From positions 372,001 through 436,000 of the forward strand of contig NZ_RBAN01000004.1 of NCBI RefSeq assembly GCF_003626655.1: a stretch of DNA of 64,000 nucleotides. The letters are read 5' to 3'. The stretch's first letter is position 1, and each line of letters begins with the position of its first letter. The notes under the pieces are model-generated. The model did not search any database. It was not told where the DNA came from and was given only the letters and a program-made list of their open reading frames with translations. Below, one piece after another: positions 34,521 to 41,390 of the stretch. The DNA is from Micromonospora costi (lineage in GTDB: Bacteria; Actinomycetota; Actinomycetes; Mycobacteriales; Micromonosporaceae). Both the position numbers and the translations under genes were made by a program.

Positions 34521-35810
34521 CTACTTCGCCTCGTCGTCGAGGAACTTCTGGAACGCCTCGTGCGCCGCGTCCGCCGACGCGGCCGAGTCCTTGCCGGTGA
34601 TCGCGTCCACGATCGGCTGTCCGACGATCTCCCGCGCCTCGGCGACCTTCACGACCAGCGGCCGGTCGTGGCCGATGCCGTTGGCGGTGCTGACGGTCGT
34701 GGCCTCGGCGAGGTCCTTCGGGTAGGTCGAGATGGCCTCGGGGTTCGCCCAGACCGAGGCGCGGGCCCCGGGGACGCCGGCCTCCTGCTGCGCCAGGGAC
34801 TGCTCCTTGCCGGCCGCCCACTGGATGAACTTCCAGGCGTTGTCCTTGTTCTTCGAGGTGTCGTTGATGCCCAGCGCCCACGAGGGAATGTTGTACGGCT
34901 TCGAGCCGGCCGGGCCGGCCGGGAAGGCGGCGAAGCCGACGGTGTCGGACACCTTGGACTTGGCCGGGTCGGTGGCGTTCTTGTAGAGCGAGTTGGCCTC
35001 GGTGTAGAAGGCGGCCTTGCCCTGGGTGAAGATGGCCATCGCCTCGGACCAGCTCATGTCGGTGCTGATGTTGTCCGGGCCGTGGTCGCGCAGCATCCCA
35101 CCGTAGTAGGCGTACGCCTGCTTGGCCTGCTCGCTGCCGACCGCGGACTTCCCGCTGCCGTCGACGAAGTCGCCGCCGAAGCTGTACAGGAAGCTGGAGA
35201 ACTGGGTGACGGCGGCCGCCTTGCCGGTGCGGGCCACGAAGCCGGCCACGCCCGGGTTGTCGGCCTCGACCTTCGCGGCCTGCGCCTTGAGCTCGTCGAG
35301 GGTCTTGGGCGGCGCGGTGAAACCGGACTTCTCCAGCAGGTCCTTGCGGTAGTAGAGGACCTCCTGCTCGGTGATGATCGGTACGCCGACGAACTTGTCC
35401 TCATAGGTCGTGGCCTGCACCGGCCCGGCCTGGAAGTCGGCGAACTCGAAGGCGCTGTCGGACTTGGCCCGGTCGGTGAGGTCGGCGAGGTACTTGTTCT
35501 TCGCGAACAGCTTCCCCTCCTGCAGCGGCCGGTACATCATCACGTCGATGTCGCTGGACCCGGCGTTCAGCTTGACGTTGTACTGGTCGGAGAGCTGGTC
35601 CTCGCCGAGCTGGGTGACTTCGACCTTCAGGCCGGACTGCTTCTCGAACTCCGGCAGGGCCTTCTTGATGTTCTCGGTCCACACGTGGTTCACGAGGGTC
35701 ACGCGGAGGGTGTCGGACCCCCCGTCACCGCCGTCCCCACCGCCACAGGCGGACAGGCCCATGGCGACGACCACGGCAAGAGAAGTGCCGAGTATCGATC
35801 GACGTCGCAC
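34521..35810 (-). CDS. Family 1 extracellular sugar-binding lipoprotein
   Basis: A 429-residue solute-binding protein with a lipoprotein signal (LSACG, Cys near residue 22). The body follows the CUT1/MalE fold: VEVTQLGEDQLSDQYNVKLN, VPIITEQEVLYYRKDLLEKS and WALGINDTSKNKDNAWKFIQ. First gene of the sugar-acid operon and divergent from the GntR regulator. D-galactonate, D-mannonate or an oligosaccharide of a uronic acid are candidate ligands; sequence alone does not decide. Confidence 0.87.
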   Translation of the reverse strand: MRRRSILGTSLAVVVAMGLSACGGGDGGDGGSDTLRVTLVNHVWTENIKKALPEFEKQSGLKVEVTQLGEDQLSDQYNVKLNAGSSDIDVMMYRPLQEGKLFAKNKYLADLTDRAKSDSAFEFADFQAGPVQATTYEDKFVGVPIITEQEVLYYRKDLLEKSGFTAPPKTLDELKAQAAKVEADNPGVAGFVARTGKAAAVTQFSSFLYSFGGDFVDGSGKSAVGSEQAKQAYAYYGGMLRDHGPDNISTDMSWSEAMAIFTQGKAAFYTEANSLYKNATDPAKSKVSDTVGFAAFPAGPAGSKPYNIPSWALGINDTSKNKDNAWKFIQWAAGKEQSLAQQEAGVPGARASVWANPEAISTYPKDLAEATTVSTANGIGHDRPLVVKVAEAREIVGQPIVDAITGKDSAASADAAHEAFQKFLDDEAK

Positions 35811-35886
35811 GCTTGTCTCTCCTTCTGTCGTGGTCGCTACCTCGGCGGAGGCGCTACCTCGCTGTTTACATCCGCTTAACGACGGG

Positions 35887-35916
35887 ATGCTAGGCGCAAA
35901 AAGCTGACTTATTCAA
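35887..35916 (-). promoter_or_regulatory. Promoter of the sugar-acid operon
   Basis: On the minus strand TTGAAT (35911-35916), an 18-base spacer and TAGCAT (35887-35892). It points to the SBP gene with a leader of about 75 bases. The -35 lies back to back with the rightward promoter of the regulator. Confidence 0.5.
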
Positions 35917-35933
35917 GGGGTTGATCCAACTGA

Positions 35934-35939
35934 TATGAT
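35934..35939 (+). promoter_or_regulatory. -10 box of a leaderless regulator gene
   Basis: TATGAT ends 7 bases before the GTG at 35947, so transcription would begin at or next to the start codon. No good -35 is present. TGATCC occurs twice (35922-35927, 35936-35941) and may be part of the operator. Confidence 0.5.
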
Positions 35940-35946
35940 CCTTGGC

Positions 35947-36708
35947 GTGGAACGGACCTCCCCAGGGGTTGCAGCCGCCGAGACCGCCCCTGTCGAGTCC
36001 GGGCTGCACGCACGCGTCCTCGATCACCTCGGCACCGCCATCTGTGGCGGTGAGCTGGCACCCGGAGCGGTCCTCAACATCGACGACCTCGTCGACCGCT
36101 ACGCGGTGTCCCGGTCGGTGATCCGCGAGGTGCTGCGGGTCCTGGCCTCGATCGGGTTCATCGAGACCCGCCGCCGCGTCGGCGTGCTGATCCGCCCAGC
36201 AACCGCGTGGAACGTCTACGACCCGCAGGTGATCCGCTGGCGTCTCGCGTCCGCCGGTCGCATCGGCCAGCTCCGCTCGATCACCGAGCTGCGCACCGCC
36301 GTCGAGCCGCACGCCGCCCTGCTGGCCGCGACCCGGGCGAGCCACGACGAGGCGAGCGACCTCGTGGGTCTCGCGGCGAAGATGTGGGCCGCCGGCCAGG
36401 CGGGCGACGAGGACCGGTTCCTACGCCTGGACATCGAGTTCCACCGCCGGGTGCTGCTCGCGTCCGGCAACGAGATGTTCCTTCGCCTGCAGGACCTGGT
36501 GGCGGAGGTGCTCACCGGCCGGCACAAGCACCATCTGATGCCGCACCACCCGCACGAGCAGGCGCTCGCCCTGCACGCCGAGGTGGCCCAGGCGATCCAG
36601 CGGCACGACGGCGACCGCGCCCGGCGAGCCATGGTGCAGCTCATGGAGCAGGCGTTCGACGAGATGAAGTCGCTGTGGGAGCTGTCCGCGGAGCCCGAGC
36701 GGGCCTAG
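35947..36708 (+). CDS. GntR-family (FadR/FCD) regulator of sugar-acid genes
   Basis: A 253-residue GntR protein: winged helix in residues about 20-85 (LNIDDLVDRYAVSRSVIREV) and an all-helical FCD domain with metal/ligand histidines (LDIEFHRRVLLASGNEMF). DgoR, UxuR and ExuR of other bacteria are of this type. It is divergent from the galactonate/mannonate operon. GTG at 35947 is preferred to ATG at 35935 because the ATG lies inside the -10 box, implying a leaderless transcript. Confidence 0.82.
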   Translation: MERTSPGVAAAETAPVESGLHARVLDHLGTAICGGELAPGAVLNIDDLVDRYAVSRSVIREVLRVLASIGFIETRRRVGVLIRPATAWNVYDPQVIRWRLASAGRIGQLRSITELRTAVEPHAALLAATRASHDEASDLVGLAAKMWAAGQAGDEDRFLRLDIEFHRRVLLASGNEMFLRLQDLVAEVLTGRHKHHLMPHHPHEQALALHAEVAQAIQRHDGDRARRAMVQLMEQAFDEMKSLWELSAEPERA

Positions 36709-36748
36709 GGCCCACCGGATACCGTCCCACCCGGGCGCCCGGTCCTCC

Positions 36749-37258
36749 CTACGCCGCCTCGGTTCCGGCGCGCAGGTCGACCTCGTACACCTGGCCCACG
36801 AGATCCGCACCGAAGCTGTGGTGCGGCTCCTGCCCGGTCAGGGCAAAGCCCCGCGACAGGTACACGTGCCGGGCGGCGACCAGCGGGTCGTTGGTCCACA
36901 AGCGCATGCGCGCGTAGCCGGCCCGGCGCGCGAACGCCAGGCACTCGTCGACCAGCCGCCCGCCGAGACCCTGTCCCCGGGCGGACGGGTCCACGAGGAG
37001 GATCCGCAGCTGCGCGACCTCCGGGTCGGCCGCGACACAGAAGACGCACCCGACCCGGCGCCCGTCCATCTCGGCGATCCACGCGGCCTCCCGGCGCGGG
37101 TCGTGGTCGGCCGCGTAGTCGGCCACGATCCGCGCCACCAACGCCTCGAACGTCGTGTCCCAGCCGAACTCCGCCGCGTACTGCTCGCCGTGCGCCATGA
37201 CCACCCAGCCCAGGTCACCGGGCCGGCCCAGCTTGCGGATCCTGATGCGCTCGTCCAT
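36749..37258 (-). CDS. GNAT-family N-acetyltransferase
   Basis: A 169-residue acetyltransferase. The acetyl-CoA-binding motif is ILLVDPSARGQGLGGRLVDE, followed by ARMRLWTNDPLVAARHVYLS and GF...TGQE at the end; this resembles GNAT domains of MarR-GNAT fusions. ATG at 37258 follows GGGGGAG; two GTG codons just upstream are alternatives. Divergent from the TetR gene across a 20-bp palindrome and likely repressed by it. Substrate unknown. Confidence 0.8.
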   Translation of the reverse strand: MDERIRIRKLGRPGDLGWVVMAHGEQYAAEFGWDTTFEALVARIVADYAADHDPRREAAWIAEMDGRRVGCVFCVAADPEVAQLRILLVDPSARGQGLGGRLVDECLAFARRAGYARMRLWTNDPLVAARHVYLSRGFALTGQEPHHSFGADLVGQVYEVDLRAGTEAA

Positions 37259-37275
37259 CACCACTCCCCCGAGCT

Positions 37276-37295
37276 ACTGAAACGACCGTTTCAGT
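37276..37295. promoter_or_regulatory. TetR-type operator between GNAT and TetR genes
   Basis: ACTGAAACGACCGTTTCAGT: nine-base perfect arms around AC. It lies 17 bases upstream of the GNAT start and 14 bases upstream of the TetR start, well placed to block both. Confidence 0.65.
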
Positions 37296-37309
37296 GGCAG
37301 AGTAGCGCC

Positions 37310-37891
37310 ATGAGCGACGCGACACGAGCCCCCTCCGCCCGCCGGGACGAGCTGCTCGAGAGCGCCTACCGGTACGTGCTGCGCAGCGGGCTGGCCGAGC
37401 TGTCGTTGCGCCCCCTGGCCACCGCCATCGGATCGAGCCCGCGCGTCCTGCTGTTTCTGTTCGGCTCGAAGGACGGCCTGATCCGCGAACTGCTCGCCCG
37501 GGCGCGCAGCGACGAGCTGGCGTTGCTCGACCGGGTACGGGCCGACTCGGCGGGCAGCGATCCGGCCACCGTCACCCGGGCCACCTGGCGGTGGCTCGTC
37601 GACCCGGCCCACCGCCCGCTGCTGACCCTCTGGCTGGAGGCGTACGCGCGGTCCCTCGTCGACCCCGGCGGCCCGTGGACCGGCTTCGCCCGCCAGACCG
37701 TCGACGACTGGCTCGGCGTACTCGCCGGACCGACGACCCCCCGGCGTTCCGATCGCGGCCCGGCCGGACACACCCTCACCCTCGCGGTTCTCCGGGGCGC
37801 CCTGCTGGACCTGCTCGCCACCGGCGACGCCGACCGGACGACCGCCGCCGTCGAGGAACACCTGGACCTCGTGGGCGCGGCCGGCAGGTGA
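37310..37891 (+). CDS. TetR-family transcriptional regulator
   Basis: A 193-residue regulator. HTH near residues 12-58 (RDELLESAYRYVLRSGLAEL, LATAIGSSPRVLLFLFGSKD); the recognition helix is somewhat atypical (SSPRVLLFLFG rather than sxxtlYxHF) as in a subset of actinobacterial TetR proteins. The C-terminal half is helical, ligand unknown. Its start lies 14 bases from a perfect palindrome and it diverges from the GNAT gene. Confidence 0.8.
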   Translation: MSDATRAPSARRDELLESAYRYVLRSGLAELSLRPLATAIGSSPRVLLFLFGSKDGLIRELLARARSDELALLDRVRADSAGSDPATVTRATWRWLVDPAHRPLLTLWLEAYARSLVDPGGPWTGFARQTVDDWLGVLAGPTTPRRSDRGPAGHTLTLAVLRGALLDLLATGDADRTTAAVEEHLDLVGAAGR

Positions 37892-37904
37892 GACCGGGAC
37901 CCGC

Positions 37905-39071
37905 TCAGTGCGGCGTGGTCCGCAGCCCGGCCGCGACGGCGCCCCGCATGTCGACGTAGCCCGCGATGCGCCGCGCGATGCCGGCGTACTGGGCGCGCCG
38001 CCACGTGGGCAACGCCGGGTCGACCGCGGCGGTGGTCAGGTCGACCACCCGGGCCAGCGGACGGTACTCCATCCAGGTCGGCATCACGGTCACCGCGCTG
38101 ACCGCCCAGCCTCCGGCGGGCTTACGGGTGAAGGTGAACTCCGGGACGACCGCGTCCTGGGTCTCCTCCGGCGACCCGTCGTCGAACCGGGCCGTCAGGT
38201 TGCCCATGCCGTAGGCGACCCACTTGCCGCCCACCTTCTCGAACGGCTGCACCACGTGCACGTGGTGGCCGATGATCAGGTCGATGTCCGGCGAGGCCAG
38301 CAGCTCCTGCGCCAGGTCCACCTGGTCGGCGTTGGGCTCGTGCTGGTACTCCGTGCCCCAGTGCATGGACAGGATGACGATCTCCGCCCCGGCCGCCCGC
38401 GCCCGCCGTGCTTCGGCCCGGATGGCGTCGGCGTCGATCAGGTTCGCCGCCCACGGCCGCCCGTCCGGGAGCGGGATGTCGTTGAAGCTCAACGAGTACG
38501 ACAGGTGCCCCACCTTGACGCCCTTGACGTCCAGGACGGTGGGCCGCATCGCCTCCTCCCGGGTCCGGGCCGTCCCCGCGTGCCGCAGCCCGACCCGGTC
38601 CAGGTTGTCCAGCGTCCGGGCGATGCCCTCGACGCCGGTGTCCAGCGAGTGGTTGGACGCGGTGGAGCAGGTGTCGAAGCCGGCCCAGGCGGCGGCGTCC
38701 GCCAGTTGCGGCGGGACGCTGAACGCCGGCCAGCCGGTGAACGGTCCGGCGGGCTCGGCCAACGGCGTCTCCATGTGGCAGATCGCGAGATCGGCGGCGC
38801 TCACGCGGGCGCGGACGGCGGCCAGCACCCGGGTGAAGTCGTGCCCCTCCCGTCCCGCCTGGCGGGCGTCGGCGGCCGCCTGCCCGGTGAGCGGGGGGTG
38901 CACGAGCAGGTCGCCGGCGGCCGCCACGGTGATGGTGGTGGGCGGCGCGGCGGGCGTGGTGACGGTGGTGGACGGCGTCTGCTTCGCGGTCACCGGAGGC
39001 GGCTCGGGAGAGTCGCAGCCCGCCGCCAGCACAGCCGTGAGCAGCGCCGCCACGACGGGCGTTCGTCTCAT
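37905..39071 (-). CDS. CapA-family metallophosphatase-like lipoprotein
   Basis: A 388-residue lipoprotein (lipobox LAAGC near residues 15-19, then a Pro/Thr linker). The catalytic-like motifs of the PgsA/CapA calcineurin-fold family are in order: AAAGDLLVH, ICHMETPLAE, STASNHSLDTG, ILSMHWGTEYQ and IIGHHVHVVQ. CapA proteins act in poly-gamma-glutamate synthesis or cell-wall polymer handling; no capBC partners are here, so the substrate is unknown. Convergent with the TetR gene, 13 bases apart. Confidence 0.82.
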   Translation of the reverse strand: MRRTPVVAALLTAVLAAGCDSPEPPPVTAKQTPSTTVTTPAAPPTTITVAAAGDLLVHPPLTGQAAADARQAGREGHDFTRVLAAVRARVSAADLAICHMETPLAEPAGPFTGWPAFSVPPQLADAAAWAGFDTCSTASNHSLDTGVEGIARTLDNLDRVGLRHAGTARTREEAMRPTVLDVKGVKVGHLSYSLSFNDIPLPDGRPWAANLIDADAIRAEARRARAAGAEIVILSMHWGTEYQHEPNADQVDLAQELLASPDIDLIIGHHVHVVQPFEKVGGKWVAYGMGNLTARFDDGSPEETQDAVVPEFTFTRKPAGGWAVSAVTVMPTWMEYRPLARVVDLTTAAVDPALPTWRRAQYAGIARRIAGYVDMRGAVAAGLRTTPH

Positions 39072-39123
39072 GACAGGAGATGATGCCCGCGCCCACCTGG
39101 CGCGCGTGGCGGAACGCCGAAAA

Positions 39124-39150
39124 CTCCCGTCCCGCGTTGCGGGACGGGAG
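39124..39150 (-). terminator. Intrinsic terminator after the DUF2231 gene
   Basis: Perfect 12-bp stem (CTCCCGTCCCGC and its complement) with a three-base loop. On the minus strand it is followed by TTTT, so it ends leftward transcription from the DUF2231 gene. Confidence 0.75.
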
Positions 39151-39185
39151 ATCCGGTCGCGGCGGCGGGCGCCGCGCGGGGTCGG

Positions 39186-39677
39186 TCAGGCGCCGCGGGC
39201 CGGCGCGCGGCGCAGCGAGCTGGGAGCGTTCACGTTGGCGTTGTCGCTCACGCTGATGCCCAGCCGCTCGACCAGCTCGCCTCCGAGCCAGGCCGTGCCT
39301 CCGGACAGCACGATCCCCAGGAAGCTGCACGCCAGCGCGGCGGCGTTCGGCTCCCAGTTGTCCGACGCGAGGCGGATCAGCCAGCTCGCGGCGAACAGCG
39401 CCACCACGATGACGTTGCCGATGCCGTGCACCGCGCCGATCCGCTTGGCGCGGGTACCCGACGGGATGGCGCGCCAGTCGATGAGCCCGAACATGGCGGC
39501 CACGAGGCCGCCGATGACGCCCGCGGCGATCGTGTAGGCGGCCGAGATCTGGAAACCGGTCCGGTCCGTGATCAGGTACAGGATGTCGAAGATCACCGAC
39601 GTCGCGAGCAGGCCCAACGGAAACACGATCAACATGGGATGGATCCCGTGGCCCATCGCCTTGGCTCGACTCTCCAC
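39186..39677 (-). CDS. DUF2231 membrane protein
   Basis: A 163-residue protein with four predicted helices. The family opening GHGIHPMLIVFPLGLL and the GLIDWRAIPSGTRAKR loop after the second helix are clear. GTG at 39677 is chosen because AGGAGG lies six bases upstream; an internal ATG eight codons later is less well placed. Members are small membrane proteins of unknown function, sometimes near haem or redox genes. Confidence 0.8.
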   Translation of the reverse strand: MESRAKAMGHGIHPMLIVFPLGLLATSVIFDILYLITDRTGFQISAAYTIAAGVIGGLVAAMFGLIDWRAIPSGTRAKRIGAVHGIGNVIVVALFAASWLIRLASDNWEPNAAALACSFLGIVLSGGTAWLGGELVERLGISVSDNANVNAPSSLRRAPARGA

Positions 39678-39750
39678 CGCAAACCTCCTGTCGGCAGTCC
39701 TGCGGCCATGTACCCCACGCCGTCCCGGGTACACCCCTGCGCGCTTCCCG

Positions 39751-39818
39751 CCAGATCGCCGACGTGGCGGTATCCAGCCCACCTCGACCCCGCCACATCG
39801 GCGAAACGGAGTCGATCG
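39751..39818. repeat. Dispersed intergenic repeat, copy 2 (type A)
   Basis: Hairpin arms TCGCCGACGTGGCGG (39756-39770) and CCGCCACATCGGCGA (39790-39804), 14 of 15 paired, then AAACGGAGTCGATC. The same AACGGAGTCGATC tail follows copy 3 near 62995. Confidence 0.75.
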
Positions 39819-39925
39819 CGCCCGACCGGCCGGTCAGTCGGCGCCCGAGCCCCGCTCGCCTCCTTGTCGACGGCCGGCCCGACACCACCCGGACCGGTCC
39901 GGGTGAATGCCTCCTCCGTCCTGTC

Positions 39926-40033
39926 GAGCTGCCCCAGTTCTGGGGCACGGCGCGCGGACGATCGGCGGTGGCGGCAAACGCTCGGCGTGGCTGTGACGGC
40001 GGCGATGGCGGTGCCCCATTTCTGGGGCAGCTC
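39926..40033. repeat. Nested inverted repeat
   Basis: Arms of 23 bases at 39926-39948 and 40011-40033 (about three mismatches), and each arm is itself a hairpin (TGCCCCAGTTCTGGGGCA in the first). The 62-base centre shows no gene. Confidence 0.7.
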
Positions 40034-40211
40034 CACAGCGCCGAGCGAGCACACCCGAGGCCGAGCACCGATGCGAGGTCGGGTCACCGTCAGCCCAGGC
40101 CACCTCGACGCCGCCGCTGGAGGCGGGCGCCGCATAAGCGGCGAGAGCGGCGGGAGCGGCGGGAGCCGGGACATCCCCCGAACGGACGGGCACGGACGAG
40201 CCGGTCACCAC

Positions 40212-40240
40212 TTGATCTTATCGATCTTATGTGGTATTAT
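40212..40240 (+). promoter_or_regulatory. Near-consensus promoter of the NTF2-like gene
   Basis: TTGATC (40212-40217), 17-base spacer, TATTAT (40235-40240), in a sharply A+T-rich island. GATCTTAT occurs twice within it with a 9-base period (40214-40221, 40223-40230), possibly an operator. Leader length would be about 105 bases. Confidence 0.65.
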
Positions 40241-40350
40241 GTCCGATTGAGCCTGTTAGCGTGGCGGAGCCTCCGCGCTCCCGCACCGCCCGTCGCGGCA
40301 CGGAGCGCCCCCGTCCGCCGCCCCGGCGGCGCGATCCGGAAAGGACCGCC

Positions 40351-40752
40351 ATGTCCGACGCCCCGACCGCCACCCTCGACGCGCGCGTCCGCGCCTTTCT
40401 CACCACCTTCTCCCGCGCCACCGACCCGGCCACGGCCGCCGACACCTTCGCCGACCCGTTCCTGCTGGCCGACGCCTCCGGCGCCCGGCCGGTCCCCCGG
40501 GCGGCATTCCTCGCCGCCCTGCCCGGTCGGGAGCGCGCGTTCCGCGACGCCGGCCTCGGCGCCCCGGTCCTGACGGACGTCAGCAGCCAGCGGCTCGACG
40601 AGACCTACGTGCTGGCCCGGGGCGACTGGGACGCCCCGCGTACCGGCGGCGGCCAGCCGGTGCGGCTGGCGTCGTCCTTCCTGCTGCACGACGACGGCGA
40701 CGCCTTCCGCGTCGTGCTCTACCTGAACCACCACGGCCTGCCCGGAGCGTGA
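40351..40752 (+). CDS. NTF2/SnoaL-like small protein
   Basis: A 133-residue protein with the cone-fold layout: helix ARVRAFLTTFSRATDPATAA, FADPFLLADASGARPV, then strands ending HDDGDAFRVVLYLNHH. Members include ketosteroid isomerase-like enzymes and stress proteins; no catalytic pair is evident. ATG at 40351 has GGAAAGGACC in front; an in-frame ATG at 40231 would lie in the promoter. Uncharacterised function. Confidence 0.65.
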   Translation: MSDAPTATLDARVRAFLTTFSRATDPATAADTFADPFLLADASGARPVPRAAFLAALPGRERAFRDAGLGAPVLTDVSSQRLDETYVLARGDWDAPRTGGGQPVRLASSFLLHDDGDAFRVVLYLNHHGLPGA

Positions 40753-40801
40753 GGCACCGCCGGTCGCCGGGCCCGTCGGACCCGGCGACCGGCGCGCCCA
40801 C

Positions 40802-41356
40802 CTAGGCTGCCGCGCGCCGCCAGGGCGGCACACTGGCGTTGGTGACCGCCCGCAGCAGCCACTCGACCGGGCCGTAGTGGTGCCGGCGCATCCACCAGGC
40901 GCTGATGAGGACCTGGGCCGCGAACACCGCGACGGCGACGAGGACGGCGGTCAGCGGGGACACCCGACCGATCAGGCCGAAGCCCCACCCGGTGAAGATG
41001 ACGGCGCAGATGACCGACTGCCCGAGGTAGTTCGACAGGGCCAACCGTCCGGCGGGAGCCAGCGCGCGGGAGACGGCTGCGCCCAGCCGGGTCGGGAAGA
41101 CCTGGAACAGCGTCGCGACGTACGCGGCCGCCAGCAGCGGCGCCGTCAGGACGGTGAGAGCCAGCGCCACCGCGTCGAGCCCGGTGGTGCCGCCGGTGGT
41201 GGCGAACATGACCGCTCCGGCCAGCCCCACGGGGAAGCCGACGAGGCACAGCACCCGCCACAGCCGGGTGTGCCGCTCCGGGTGCGCCAGGACGCCCCGC
41301 TTGCCGGCGGCGAGCCCGACGAGGGCGGCCACGGCCACGGCCCTGCACGCCCTCAC
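40802..41356 (-). pseudogene. Truncated DUF418 membrane protein gene
   Basis: The 184 codons match only the C-terminal half of a DUF418 protein (usually near 400 residues): GLAAGKRGVLAHPERHTRLW in the middle, RLALSNYLGQSVICAVIFTG, and the end motif WWMRRHHYGPVEWLLRAVTN. The first four or five helices are missing; just upstream lies the end of the GT87 gene in another frame. GTG at 41356 could still start a fragment but the ribosome binding site is weak. Likely a deletion remnant. Confidence 0.7.
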
Positions 41357-41390
41357 CGCCGCCCAGAACTGAGCCGGGCCAGCCGGACGG

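Larger units (their letters stand above)
39678..40350. other. 673-bp intergenic region with repeats and a promoter
   Basis: No gene is seen. It holds a copy of the dispersed hairpin (39751-39818), a larger nested inverted repeat (39926-40033), and an A+T-rich island with a near-consensus promoter (40212-40240). Confidence 0.7.
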
